This document shows positions 29,268 through 38,212 of a stretch of 64,000 nt of DNA, one piece after another. Position 1 is the first letter of the stretch. Every line of letters starts with the position of its first letter. The DNA comes from Parabacteroides sp. (GTDB lineage Bacteria > Bacteroidota > Bacteroidia > Bacteroidales > Tannerellaceae). Where the stretch lies: the NCBI GenBank assembly GCA_017937385.1, contig JAGBDR010000006.1:1-64000 (forward strand). Direction: 5' to 3'. A model generated the notes under the pieces. That model saw nothing but the letters and a program-made list of their open reading frames with translations. It ran no database searches and had not been told where the DNA came from. The position numbers and the translations under genes are program-made.

Positions 29268-29660
29268 ATGGAGCGATATTTAATAATTAAGACGAGAGAT
29301 GAATTGTTGCGTATTAAAATAGGGCAGATCCTCTATTTTGAGGCGGATAGAAATTATACCAAATTACTATTATCCAATGGAATCCAATTCACATTTGCAA
29401 TCAATATAGGAAAGATAGAAGAAATATTGGAGAAACAGGTGGCAGGCTGTAACGCGATCTTGATGCGTGTCGGCAAAAGCCATATCATTAATAAGAATCA
29501 TATTTTGCAGATCAACTTGCCCAAACAGAAATTGCTGTTGTTGACGCAGGATGGCAAACCCAGAGAATTGGTGATATCCAAAGATCCTTTGAAGGCATTG
29601 AAAGATTCGCTTGAAAAGGAAATGGCAAAATCGGAAGAACCAAAAGCTGTTGCGGAATGA
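29268..29660 (+). CDS. LytTR DNA-binding domain protein
   Basis: A 130-residue protein that is nearly all LytTR domain: MERYLIIKTRDELLRIKIGQILYFEADRNYTKL, then LMRVGKSHIINKNHILQIN. There is no receiver domain, so it is not a classic two-component regulator. A charged tail (KDSLEKEMAKSEEPKAVAE) follows. Its last codons overlap the next ATG (ATGA at 29657), which ties it to the FHA gene. It may regulate the cluster in response to the kinase or phosphatase, an inference from gene order. Confidence 0.85.
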   Translation: MERYLIIKTRDELLRIKIGQILYFEADRNYTKLLLSNGIQFTFAINIGKIEEILEKQVAGCNAILMRVGKSHIINKNHILQINLPKQKLLLLTQDGKPRELVISKDPLKALKDSLEKEMAKSEEPKAVAE

Positions 29661-30310
29661 TCATCAAGATTGGAAAGGCAAGTGATAATGATTTCGTAGT
29701 AAACGACCCTCATGTGAGCCGTTACCATGCAAAGCTGGTGCGTGAAGAGGAGGGATGTTGGCTGCTTGAAGATTTGGGATCGACAAACGGGACATTTGTC
29801 AATAACGCCCAGATCGTGAGGAAACATGTTACTCCCAGCGATATGATCAAGCTGGGAGATCATTATGTGTTGGACATATCCGAAGCCCTGAAATCCAACA
29901 ATGATTATAGTGAAGAGTTTGCGGCTTTGAAGCAGGTGTACGATAATTATATTCAAGCAAAAGTTAAGATACAATCGTCCAACCAGTTTAAAACCAGGCT
30001 GTTTCAGTCCCTACCATTTGCCCTTCCCGGCATCGTGGGGGTTGTGATCGGCTTTTTGGGAAAAGGAAGTCCGGAGTTGTTCGGACTGAGCCTGTTTATC
30101 ACGATCTGCGCTCCGACGGTCGGAATCTATCTGGGAGCGAAGCAATCGGCCAAGATTCCGCAGCTTTTGCAAGACTTGACCAATCAATTCAAAATCGACT
30201 ATGTTTGCCCCAAGTGCGGAACCTTTTTGGGGGAAATACCTTGGGAATCATTGCGCAACAGAAAACAATGTCCGATGTCGTCCTGCAAGGCTAAATGGGT
30301 GAGCGAGTAG
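29657..30310 (+). CDS. FHA domain membrane protein with C-terminal zinc ribbon
   Basis: 217 residues. An FHA phosphothreonine-binding domain occupies 1-80: IKIGKASDNDFVVNDPHVSRYHAKLV and LLEDLGSTNGTFVNN hold the conserved G-R/K, SRYHA and NGT positions. A helical linker follows, then two hydrophobic segments (about 122-160). A four-Cys zinc ribbon ends the protein (CPKCGTFLG ... CPMSSCKAKW). It overlaps LytTR by 4 bp. It probably sits in the inner membrane and binds a phosphorylated partner made by the kinase at 32061. Confidence 0.85.
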   Translation: MIIKIGKASDNDFVVNDPHVSRYHAKLVREEEGCWLLEDLGSTNGTFVNNAQIVRKHVTPSDMIKLGDHYVLDISEALKSNNDYSEEFAALKQVYDNYIQAKVKIQSSNQFKTRLFQSLPFALPGIVGVVIGFLGKGSPELFGLSLFITICAPTVGIYLGAKQSAKIPQLLQDLTNQFKIDYVCPKCGTFLGEIPWESLRNRKQCPMSSCKAKWVSE

Positions 30311-30386
30311 GAACTGTTTCATATATTAAAAGTAATGCTTTCGTACAGTAAACCCAAACATTTGATTATAAGGAACCTATTTTGTG

Positions 30387-30416
30387 TTTGGATATCACCC
30401 TGTTTCCTTACTTTTG
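30387..30416 (+). promoter_or_regulatory. Consensus promoter upstream of the acidic peptide gene
   Basis: TTTG (30387-30390), 18 bp spacer, TACTTTTG (30409-30416): the best full -33/-7 match in the cluster. It would drive the acidic peptide and downstream genes separately from LytTR-FHA. Confidence 0.7.
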
Positions 30417-30443
30417 TTTCCGGAAATTTTAATTATAACATTT

Positions 30444-30683
30444 ATGCAAGAAGAGGATTACACATTTGTGACTTTAGACAGCGACGACGTCATGTCGACT
30501 GACGCTGTTATCGTGGATGTGGACGGGGAAAACGACTTGTCTGATGTTGTAATGATTGACGAAAGCATGGATGTTTCCGATTTTATTACATTATCTGACG
30601 ACACCGTGATGCTGTCCGATGCAGACATGTTGGATACATATTCAACCGATATTGACGGATCTGATATATCGTTTATCGTATGA
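30444..30683 (+). CDS. Small highly acidic protein, candidate FHA/kinase scaffold
   Basis: 79 residues from the ATG at 30444: 20 Asp and 4 Glu and not one Lys, Arg or His. Hydrophobic residues alternate with Asp/Ser/Thr in short repeats such as LSDDTVMLSDADMLD. Two TxxD sites (T49-L-S-D, T68-D-I-D) match the pTxxD preference known for some FHA domains. It is flanked by FHA proteins and followed by phosphatase and kinase genes. Its stop overlaps the next start (ATGA at 30680), strong evidence that it is translated. I know no family for it. Role as a phospho-acceptor or docking scaffold is inference. Confidence 0.75.
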   Translation: MQEEDYTFVTLDSDDVMSTDAVIVDVDGENDLSDVVMIDESMDVSDFITLSDDTVMLSDADMLDTYSTDIDGSDISFIV

Positions 30684-31195
30684 TTTCCATTAAATGTCCA
30701 CATTGCCATGTAGGGTTGAAGGTAGACGAGGGGAAAATTCCCCTCGATATCACCTCTTTCAAATGTCCGAAGTGCAAACAGCCGATTCCGGTTTCCTTGT
30801 TGTCTGTGGAGAAAGAAAGTGTTGCATCTGAATCGGAAACGGTTCTGATACAGCCTCTTCGCCTGACAACGGGGCGTATCTCCGTAATTGCGAATGCTGA
30901 TACGCCGGAACAGACTTTCCCCCTTCAGGAAGGTGTTTATATTATTGGACGAAAATCCAGTGCATCTGCCGCTACGATCGGTATTGTGACGGCAGATAAA
31001 TCCATGAGCCGGGAACATATCCGGATCGAGGTGAAAAAAGATGCCAAAGGAGGTTATAAACATTACCTTTCTGACAATAATAGCAAGAATCATACGTTAT
31101 ATAATAGCAATTACTTGAAGGATGGAGAAATTGTCATACTCAATAATAATGATGAAATTATTATCGGTCGTACAGTTCTCCGGTTTAATGAATAA
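30680..31195 (+). CDS. Zinc-ribbon and FHA domain protein
   Basis: 171 residues. N-terminal MJ0042-like zinc ribbon (IKCPHCHVGLKVDEG ... FKCPKCKQPIP), a Ser/Glu-rich linker, then an FHA domain from about 70 to the end: YIIGRKSSASAATIGIV, KSMSREHIRIEV, DNNSKNHTLYNSNYL. The usual NG-T position is replaced by NSKNHT. Soluble, no signal peptide. Translationally coupled to the acidic protein; probably the cytosolic reader of phosphothreonine in this cluster. Confidence 0.85.
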   Translation: MISIKCPHCHVGLKVDEGKIPLDITSFKCPKCKQPIPVSLLSVEKESVASESETVLIQPLRLTTGRISVIANADTPEQTFPLQEGVYIIGRKSSASAATIGIVTADKSMSREHIRIEVKKDAKGGYKHYLSDNNSKNHTLYNSNYLKDGEIVILNNNDEIIIGRTVLRFNE

Positions 31196-31209
31196 AAATA
31201 GTCTATGCT

Positions 31210-32013
31210 ATGAATATAACGATCGGCAAACCTTGGGCTGTCAGTGAAAAAGGAGGCAGGTTGAATAATGAAGATTCCATCTATCCTCTGGCGGAAACGG
31301 CAAATTCCAATCAAAATTTGTTTTTGGTATGTGATGGTGTCGGTGGCGCTGAGAAAGGAGAGATCGCAAGTGCGTTGGCTTGTGAGTCTTTCCAATCCTT
31401 TTTTTCCACCTTTCGGGAAGGTGAGCCGAGTGCCGATTTTATAAATAGGGCCATCCGCTATGCCGAAGCACGTTTTGATGATTATGTGGCGGTTCATCCT
31501 GAAGCCAAGGGCATGGCGACGACTCTGACCATGACTTTTATCGGGTCGGCGGGCATCTCTTTGGCGCACGTCGGGGACAGCCGGATTTATCACTTCCGGA
31601 AAGGGCACATCTTGTACCAGACCGAAGACCATTCGTTGGTCAATTCGTGGGTCAGATTAGGTAAAATCACTCCTGAAGAGGCCGTGAACCACCCGCAGCG
31701 GAATGTAATCGTACGGGCTATCCAAGGGACGGAACATCCGACGGAAGCCGATGTCGTGCTTCTGAACGACATCCAGGCTGGCGATTACTTGTTTATGTGT
31801 TCGGACGGCGTGCTTGAGCGGATCAACAATGAGGAGTTGTCCGATATATTCAAGCGTTCAAGTTGCCCGGAAGAAATTAAAAATGCAATCATGGCCGCTT
31901 GTAGTGGAAAAACACGCGATAACTTTTCTTTTTATATCATACCCATACAAAATGTGTTAGATTCTGCCGGATTTAAGCAAAATATTCTTTCATTCCTTTA
32001 TTCTTTTATATAA
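31210..32013 (+). CDS. PP2C-family Ser/Thr protein phosphatase
   Basis: 267 residues. PPM metal-site motifs are in order: NNEDSIYP, LVCDGVGGAEKGEIAS, AHVGDSRIYHFRKG, TEDHSLVNSWVRLGKI, and MCSDGVLERINNEEL, with a final Asp in GKTRDNFSFYII. Cytosolic. It is 14 bp behind the FHA gene and 47 bp before the kinase, and so is the likely eraser of marks placed by that kinase. Confidence 0.92.
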   Translation: MNITIGKPWAVSEKGGRLNNEDSIYPLAETANSNQNLFLVCDGVGGAEKGEIASALACESFQSFFSTFREGEPSADFINRAIRYAEARFDDYVAVHPEAKGMATTLTMTFIGSAGISLAHVGDSRIYHFRKGHILYQTEDHSLVNSWVRLGKITPEEAVNHPQRNVIVRAIQGTEHPTEADVVLLNDIQAGDYLFMCSDGVLERINNEELSDIFKRSSCPEEIKNAIMAACSGKTRDNFSFYIIPIQNVLDSAGFKQNILSFLYSFI

Positions 32014-32019
32014 ATAGTG

Positions 32020-32027
32020 TAATTTTG
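32020..32027 (+). promoter_or_regulatory. Possible internal -7 box before the kinase
   Basis: TAATTTTG matches TAnnTTTG in the 47-bp gap between phosphatase and kinase. It could let kinase level vary independently. Confidence 0.35.
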
Positions 32028-32060
32028 GCAGATTAATCGAATTGCGCATATAGTATAGTT

Positions 32061-33896
32061 ATGAATTTGCCAAACGGACACGTTCTTCAGAATGGAAAAT
32101 ATCGGATCACTCATGTAATTGGTCAGGGCGGCTTTGGTATAACTTACAAAGGTGTCTGGTATACGGAAGTGAAGGGCTCGTTAGGAACTGTGCAAACAGA
32201 GGTGCCTATTTGTATAAAAGAATACTTCTTTAAAGACTATTGTTACAGAGAAACGGAATCGTTTGCTGTCAAGGTACACTCCGAGACGGGCAGGATTCTA
32301 TTTGATAAATTCAAGGAGAAACTGATCAAGGAGGCCAAGATCCTTTCTGAAGTCCACCATCCCCATATCGTGAATGTGCTGGAAGTTTTCGAAGAAAACG
32401 ACACGGCCTATATTGCCATGGAATATATCTCCGGCTGCTCCCTCAAATACAAGATGGACCGGGAAGGAATATTGCCGGAAGCGAAAGTGCTTGGATATGT
32501 GCGCCAAATCGGAGAAGCACTTCAGTTTGTACATGAAAAGAATATCCTTCACTTGGATATCAAGCCCAGCAATATCCTGATCGACTCGTCAGGGAAAGCA
32601 CGTCTGATCGATTTCGGCGTAAGCAAGCGATACGATATCAAGCAACAGGAAACCAGTACGACCATGCTCACCTTGTCGAAAGGTTTTGCTTCGATCGAAC
32701 AATATGACAATGAAGGGACACAGAGTTTTTCTCCTTGTCCGGATATCTATTCGTTGGGCGCGACCATGTACAATCTTCTGACAGGTAGGATTCCGACCGA
32801 ATCCATTTTGCGGGCGACACGTCCTTTGCGGAATCCGTCGGAATTGAATCCGGGTATATCCCCGAAGACGGAATCCGCCATCATCAAGGCCATGCAAATC
32901 ATTCCGGCCGACCGTTTCCAGACGGTAGCTGAAATGATGGCAGCATTGGATTTTCCGCCGGAAGAGGAAATGCCGGCAGGCGGATTACAAAATGTGGATG
33001 GGCCGGCCGTGGAGGATGAAACAATGGTCATACATCAGAATGAAAAATCGTTTCAGGGTGAGAACGACGAAGAACGTACGGTTCTGAATAATGATACGGT
33101 TGAAGAGATGACCGTTCAGCCCCGTAAGAAAAAAAGAAAAAGGGTGTTGATATCCGTGGTTATAACGATATTGGCCTGTATAGGATTAGCATTCATTTTT
33201 TGGGTGCAAGGAAACAAGGTCTCCACGAAACCGGGTGTGGCGGAGTTGACAACTCCGGCTGAAGAGGAGAACGATTCAGAATCTTCCTTGCCGGCAACAA
33301 TCGTTCCGGAGGTGAAAGAAGAACCTTTGCCTGAGGAGAAAGATCCGCATACGGAAACAGAAATAGCGCAACAGCCGGAAAATGATGCCCCTGTTGCTGT
33401 TGACGAACCTCGGAAACAGCCGGAAACCAGGCCGCTTCAGGCTGAAGAGAATAAAACAGCGATACAACCGGCACAGCCTACTGTTGAAGAAACGGAGGCG
33501 GAATATGCCGCTTTGATAGCTTCCGGCAAGGAGAGGATGGAGAAAGCTGATTTTACAGGTGCAAAGAAAGATTTCACGAAAGCGAAAGAAACCAAGTTGA
33601 CAGAAGAGGTCGTGCGCCTCCTGATCGCTTGCGATGAGAAGGAAGCTGCCCAACTCTTGGCCGACAGGAAAGCTCAATATGAGATGAAAAATACGTTTGG
33701 GAATTTTACAATTGTACGAAAGAAATCGACCATGCTCTACGGGGCGATTGATTCGGAAGCCAACGAACGCATTCCGTGCAAATATGGGAATGTCGGGATT
33801 GCTGAAAACGGTCGTGCTTTCGAACGTAAAGATGGTTTGTTTGATATTTATAATGCTGATGGTGTATTGATAAATGAAGGATCAACCTATTATTAA
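32061..33896 (+). CDS. Transmembrane Ser/Thr protein kinase with C-terminal WG-like repeats
   Basis: 611 residues. Kinase domain about 14-290: glycine loop GQGGFG (21-26), ATP Lys K53 in ICIKEYF, catalytic HLDIKPSN (H164-N171, HLD instead of HRD), and DFG at 184-186 followed by a TMLTLSKGFASIEQY activation segment. A Glu-rich juxtamembrane region with TMVI/TVL sites leads to one hydrophobic segment (about 361-382). The outer part is Pro/Glu-rich, then helical (EEYAALIASGKERMEKADF-like, TPR-type), then degenerate WG repeats (YGAIDSEANERIPCKYGNVG). The HLD loop is common in bacterial Hanks kinases lacking the Arg and still active. It probably senses an envelope state and phosphorylates cytosolic targets read by the FHA proteins. 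Confidence 0.92.
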   Translation: MNLPNGHVLQNGKYRITHVIGQGGFGITYKGVWYTEVKGSLGTVQTEVPICIKEYFFKDYCYRETESFAVKVHSETGRILFDKFKEKLIKEAKILSEVHHPHIVNVLEVFEENDTAYIAMEYISGCSLKYKMDREGILPEAKVLGYVRQIGEALQFVHEKNILHLDIKPSNILIDSSGKARLIDFGVSKRYDIKQQETSTTMLTLSKGFASIEQYDNEGTQSFSPCPDIYSLGATMYNLLTGRIPTESILRATRPLRNPSELNPGISPKTESAIIKAMQIIPADRFQTVAEMMAALDFPPEEEMPAGGLQNVDGPAVEDETMVIHQNEKSFQGENDEERTVLNNDTVEEMTVQPRKKKRKRVLISVVITILACIGLAFIFWVQGNKVSTKPGVAELTTPAEEENDSESSLPATIVPEVKEEPLPEEKDPHTETEIAQQPENDAPVAVDEPRKQPETRPLQAEENKTAIQPAQPTVEETEAEYAALIASGKERMEKADFTGAKKDFTKAKETKLTEEVVRLLIACDEKEAAQLLADRKAQYEMKNTFGNFTIVRKKSTMLYGAIDSEANERIPCKYGNVGIAENGRAFERKDGLFDIYNADGVLINEGSTYY

Positions 33897-33903
33897 TGTG
33901 TGT

Positions 33904-34851
33904 ATGAATAGACTTTGGATTTTGATTCTTTTTGTTGTGTTGCCGATCGGTTTGTCGGCCCAGCAAAAAGCGGAATATAACAGGAAAGGCGACGAGGCGA
34001 TGAAACGCCTTGACTACAGTGATGCAAGAATGTGGTATGAAGAGGGAGTCGTGCAATGTGACCCTTACAGTATCAGGCAGCTTACGTCGATTTGGTTGTC
34101 CAACCGGCAGATGCGTCCTTCGATGCATAGTTTGATGAACAAGTGTCGGACGTGTCTGGAACTGATGGCCAACAACAAGGATACGACCGCTATTTCGCAG
34201 TTGGTGACCTATTATACCGAAGGCATAGGAACGGCCAAAAATGAAACTTTGGCAAAATCCTGGCAAGACCGGTTGGAAGCAATCCGTAAACCGGCGGAAC
34301 CCGTTTTTTACCCTTCTGCCCATCCGGCAAAACCGGATAAGCCTAAAGAACCGATGAAGTTCTTCGTCGGTTATGCCTATTCGATGGAAAGCCCCTATGG
34401 TTTGACCGTGGGAGGCGTGAAGTCACGGTTAGGGTGGTTTGTACGTTTTAAGACCAACTTGGGTTTTGATGGCTATACCGGTGAGTGCCGGGGGACAGAT
34501 GAATATGTCGGGACGGTTCCCGATAGTCCGTTTCGCTTCACGAACAAAAAGAAGGTGAACAGTTATATCGGAACGGCCGGTCTGGTTGTGAAATGTACAT
34601 CCTGGCTTTATACATCCGTCGGTTTGGGATACGGGAACCGGGAATTGTTGTGCGAATATAACACAATCGACAATTCGGATTATAGGATCGAAAAATCCTA
34701 TTGGGCGAAGAATCTGGATTATTCGTATAGCGGATTGGCCGCCGATCTGGACGTGATGCTCAAGTTTGGTCCTGTGTTCATAAGCGGAGGATGTAATACG
34801 TTGAATTTTAAATATATTGATTTGAATGCCGGTGTCGGTCTGTTTTTCTAA
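33904..34851 (+). CDS. Outer-membrane-type beta protein with N-terminal Sel1/TPR region
   Basis: 315 residues from the ATG at 33904, which gives signal peptide MNRLWILILFVVLPIGLSAQ; an earlier ATG at 33874 overlaps the kinase end and adds a polar leader. Residues 20-125 are TPR/Sel1-like (AEYNRKGDEAMKRLDYSDARMWYEEG). The second half has alternating strands with aromatic ends (FFVGYAYSMESPYGLTVGG, WLYTSVGLGYGN, YIDLNAGVGLFF), like a small beta-barrel. The C-terminal Phe fits outer-membrane insertion. Likely the envelope partner of the kinase. Confidence 0.72.
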   Translation: MNRLWILILFVVLPIGLSAQQKAEYNRKGDEAMKRLDYSDARMWYEEGVVQCDPYSIRQLTSIWLSNRQMRPSMHSLMNKCRTCLELMANNKDTTAISQLVTYYTEGIGTAKNETLAKSWQDRLEAIRKPAEPVFYPSAHPAKPDKPKEPMKFFVGYAYSMESPYGLTVGGVKSRLGWFVRFKTNLGFDGYTGECRGTDEYVGTVPDSPFRFTNKKKVNSYIGTAGLVVKCTSWLYTSVGLGYGNRELLCEYNTIDNSDYRIEKSYWAKNLDYSYSGLAADLDVMLKFGPVFISGGCNTLNFKYIDLNAGVGLFF

Positions 34852-34863
34852 TAAGAATAGTTT

Positions 34864-37062
34864 ATGAAATATATATACTCAATCATTTTGTCGGCTGTTT
34901 CATTTATATGGCTGCTTTCCGGATGTGTGGAAGATCCGGATATGGTTACTCGCTTGCAGAATGCAAAGGCCCCGGAAGTTTCCGAGACTTCATTGGAAGG
35001 GAACATAGAGGCCTCTTCGATTACATTGAAAGTCCAAATCCTAAAGGAGAATGGTTTGCCAATCCGAGAATGCGGGGTGTGCTGGAGCATCCAAGAGGAG
35101 ACACGGCCGATTGACAATATGCGTAGCAAGCGATACGTGAAAGCGGATAAAATTGAGGACCATCATTTTACCGTTTCAATGTCCGGACTGGAAGATAGTA
35201 CAAAATATTATGTCTACGCCTACGCCATCAATGATATCGATACGGCTTTCTCCAAGACAGAGGGCGTTTATACGACGATAAAAGGTACGGGTGAAGTGGC
35301 GACACTGGATGTGGACAGTGCGACAGTGAAAGCCACTTCCGCTTGGGTGAAAGGTAAGGTTAAGAGCCGAGGCGTCGGAATTGACAAATTGGGTTTTTAT
35401 TATCAGAAAAAGGAACTTGCCGGAGGAAAGGAACTTTCGGATCAGGATTCCATTATCACATACGAGGGAGGCGACTTGGCTGTTGTCGATACCTTCTCCT
35501 GCCAGATTACGAATCTGGAACCGGCGACTTGGTATTATGTCCGTGCTTTTGCTAAAAACCGATTCGGTGAGTTCGCTTTCAATGTCGATTCTTTCAAGAC
35601 GACAGACGGTAAGCCGCAAGTGGGCAGATTGAGTCTGACCAATACGACATTTACTACAGCCGATCTGTCGGCCTTCTTGATAAACGAAGGGGATGCAACG
35701 GTTACGGCTTACGGCTTTTGCTGGAGTGTCAAGGAAAAACCGACGATAGAGGCCGACACGATTATCTGTACGAATTATACGGACGATGGTGAATTTTCGG
35801 GACAAATCCGAGATTTGAAGCCGGCCCAGAAATATTTTGCGAGGGCGTATGCTACGAATCGATTCGGTACGGTATATAGCGAAGAAGAAATGACGATTTC
35901 AACCAAAAGCGAGATCCCCAATATCATCACCTTCCCAGTCACAACCGACTCGATCAAGAGCGATGGAACGGTACATATCGGTGGAGAGTTGCAGAACGGA
36001 GGAAACAGTGCTGCCATGGAGTGGGGTATTTGCTGGTCTTCAAATAATAAGGAACCGGATATCAACAAGGACGACCGTATTGTGGTGGAAGACACGCTTT
36101 TTATGTATGCTTTGCCGGCATTGAAAGGTGCGATGACCTATTACGTAAGAGCTTATGCCAAAAACGAAAAGGGTTTGGTCGGATATGGTCAAGTACAAAC
36201 TTTCAAGACTCCTAACATTTTCACGGAAAAGAGAATATACGAAGGAGATGCCCGTCAATATTCGTCCAGTTTTACGTTAAACGGACAAGCCTTTGTTGTG
36301 GGAGGAGATTTAGGAGGCAAGCGCAGCAACGAGCTTTTCAGCTATGATGTGGAAACGGATGTATGGAAATCCCAGCAAGAATGTAATGTGGCTTATTCAC
36401 ACATGGCAGCCATCGCATACGGTGACAGGGCTTATCTCATCGGAGGGCTTGACAAGCAAACTGGGACGGAATGCCAGGTCTACACATCTGAAAATAGTTG
36501 GTTGCCCGAATTTCCATCTTTGCCGACAGGACGGTTTAACTCGGTCAGCTTCGTCTATCGCGATTCTTTGTACGTTTTTGGTGGTACGGACAATAGCAGT
36601 AACCTGAGTGAAATAGTCCGTTATGATCTTTCTACTGGAAACGTCGGGGAATGGGGTACGATTGCTAAAGTAAGCGAAGCGAACCAAAGAGGAGGAGTCG
36701 CGTTTGTCGTGGACGACAAAGTCTATGCCGGCCTGGGAGAAAAGGGAAGTGGTATCCGTAACGACTTCTATGTCTCTTCGGACAGTTTGAAGGAATGGAC
36801 ACCTGTTCCTTCGATACCTGTGCAACTTGGGGTTGTCTCATCTGGTGTTTATGACGAACAGCGGAAAAGCTTCTTCCTGATAGACAACAACGGAAAGATC
36901 TGGGAATATAACTTACCGTTGAAACAATGGAAACCCCGTTCTTTGTGGATCCGCATGAAGAACTACCACATGTTCATACTGGACGGAACAATTTATATTT
37001 TGGGGCAGGACATCTACCAGAAGAATAAGTTTATCATGTATAATCCTATTTGGGATAATTAA
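34864..37062 (+). CDS. Lipoprotein with FN3-like repeats and a Kelch propeller
   Basis: 732 residues. Signal and lipobox: MKYIYSIILSAVSFIWLLSGC. About four FN3-like repeats follow, each with GVCWS/GFCWS/GICWS-type strands and YYVRAYAKN endings. From about 455 a Kelch-like propeller reads AFVVGGDLGG ... ELFSYDVETDVWKS, AYLIGGLDKQTG, and LYVFGGTDNSSN. It is probably anchored in the outer membrane and may bind a ligand at the cell surface. It is 12 bp behind the barrel protein and 2 bp before cysE, so all are co-transcribed. Confidence 0.85.
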   Translation: MKYIYSIILSAVSFIWLLSGCVEDPDMVTRLQNAKAPEVSETSLEGNIEASSITLKVQILKENGLPIRECGVCWSIQEETRPIDNMRSKRYVKADKIEDHHFTVSMSGLEDSTKYYVYAYAINDIDTAFSKTEGVYTTIKGTGEVATLDVDSATVKATSAWVKGKVKSRGVGIDKLGFYYQKKELAGGKELSDQDSIITYEGGDLAVVDTFSCQITNLEPATWYYVRAFAKNRFGEFAFNVDSFKTTDGKPQVGRLSLTNTTFTTADLSAFLINEGDATVTAYGFCWSVKEKPTIEADTIICTNYTDDGEFSGQIRDLKPAQKYFARAYATNRFGTVYSEEEMTISTKSEIPNIITFPVTTDSIKSDGTVHIGGELQNGGNSAAMEWGICWSSNNKEPDINKDDRIVVEDTLFMYALPALKGAMTYYVRAYAKNEKGLVGYGQVQTFKTPNIFTEKRIYEGDARQYSSSFTLNGQAFVVGGDLGGKRSNELFSYDVETDVWKSQQECNVAYSHMAAIAYGDRAYLIGGLDKQTGTECQVYTSENSWLPEFPSLPTGRFNSVSFVYRDSLYVFGGTDNSSNLSEIVRYDLSTGNVGEWGTIAKVSEANQRGGVAFVVDDKVYAGLGEKGSGIRNDFYVSSDSLKEWTPVPSIPVQLGVVSSGVYDEQRKSFFLIDNNGKIWEYNLPLKQWKPRSLWIRMKNYHMFILDGTIYILGQDIYQKNKFIMYNPIWDN

Positions 37063-37064
37063 TC

Positions 37065-37952
37065 ATGAACCGGACAAAGATATTAGAAGAGATTCAAAAG
37101 AATGTAGAACTTCTGTCGGTTTCTGGTACAGCGGATTATAAATACATTCCGTTGCACCAGAAGCCGTCTCCCTCGGTGGCGGCGCTCAAGGAGATCATGA
37201 TCTTGCTCCGTAAGGTTATTTTCCCCGGTTTCTTCGGGACGGAGCAGGAGGCGCAGGCTGATTCTATACAATATTATACGGGTGTATATCTGGAGCAGAT
37301 CTACGATCTGTTGCAGGAACAAATCTATAACGGTTTGTGTTTTGAAGTCGAACGTTGTTGCGACTCCAAGGATCGTGCATCTGAAATAGCGATTGCTTTT
37401 ATCAATCAGGTCCCGCATATCAAATACCTGTTGTCAACGGATGTGAAAGCAATCTTGGATGGCGATCCCGCCGCCCAAAGTCCCAGTGAGATCATTTTTT
37501 GCTATCCGGCTATTCATGCCATTCTTCATCAACGGGTGGCACACGAGTTATTGAAACTCGGTGTGCCTGTGATCCCGCGTATTATCACAGAAATGGCTCA
37601 TTCGGATACGGGAATAGACATTCATCCGGGGGCGCAGATCGGAGAATATTTCAGTATTGACCATGGGACAGGTGTCGTGATCGGGGAAACGGCCATAATC
37701 GGAAACCATGTACGCCTTTACCAAGGAGTGACGTTGGGAGCAAAGAGTTTTACCCTGGATGAAAAGGGGTTGCCTTTGAATGTCCCGCGCCATCCGATTA
37801 TCGAAGACTCTGTTACGATCTATTCCAATACCTCTATATTAGGAAGGATCACGATCGGTCGCGGCTCTGTGATCGGTGGTAACATCTGGTTAACCCATAG
37901 TGTTCCGCCTGGTTCCAAAGTGTTGCAGACACGTGCTGTCGAAAATAAATGA
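37065..37952 (+). CDS. cysE: Serine O-acetyltransferase
   Basis: 295 residues. An N-terminal helical part leads to the left-handed hexapeptide helix: IHPGAQIGEYFSIDHGTGVV, IGETAIIGNHVRLYQGVTLG, and IGRGSVIGGNIWL. It acetylates L-serine with acetyl-CoA for cysteine synthesis. The length and the helical N-terminus resemble the plant/EpsC-like group. Only 2 bp separate it from the Kelch lipoprotein, which places a cysteine-synthesis enzyme at the end of the kinase operon; why is unclear. No sulfur-assimilation partner is adjacent. Confidence 0.92.
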   Translation: MNRTKILEEIQKNVELLSVSGTADYKYIPLHQKPSPSVAALKEIMILLRKVIFPGFFGTEQEAQADSIQYYTGVYLEQIYDLLQEQIYNGLCFEVERCCDSKDRASEIAIAFINQVPHIKYLLSTDVKAILDGDPAAQSPSEIIFCYPAIHAILHQRVAHELLKLGVPVIPRIITEMAHSDTGIDIHPGAQIGEYFSIDHGTGVVIGETAIIGNHVRLYQGVTLGAKSFTLDEKGLPLNVPRHPIIEDSVTIYSNTSILGRITIGRGSVIGGNIWLTHSVPPGSKVLQTRAVENK

Positions 37953-38107
37953 TAGGACAAAAAATTTTTCACTATTTATGAACCAAACAAATTTGTGCGC
38001 TGTTATATGATAAAATGAATTAGAAATTGCATACAGAGAGTTTCCTAACAAGAAGTAAGTTAGTAGTATTTGTTTTTTCATATAAGTAGAGTTTGTTATT
38101 TGTTTGG

Positions 38108-38143
38108 CCCGTATGTAACTGCGAAGTTGGATACGGGTTTTTT
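38108..38143 (+). terminator. Rho-independent terminator after cysE
   Basis: CCCGTAT (38108-38114) and ATACGGG (38131-38137) form a stem followed by six T. It closes the LytTR-to-cysE transcript. Confidence 0.85.
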
Positions 38144-38212
38144 AATTCCGCTTTTTAGGAGCACTTAAATGGGGTGGGTATCATGAATCCCCATCATGAA
38201 GTTATTACAATG

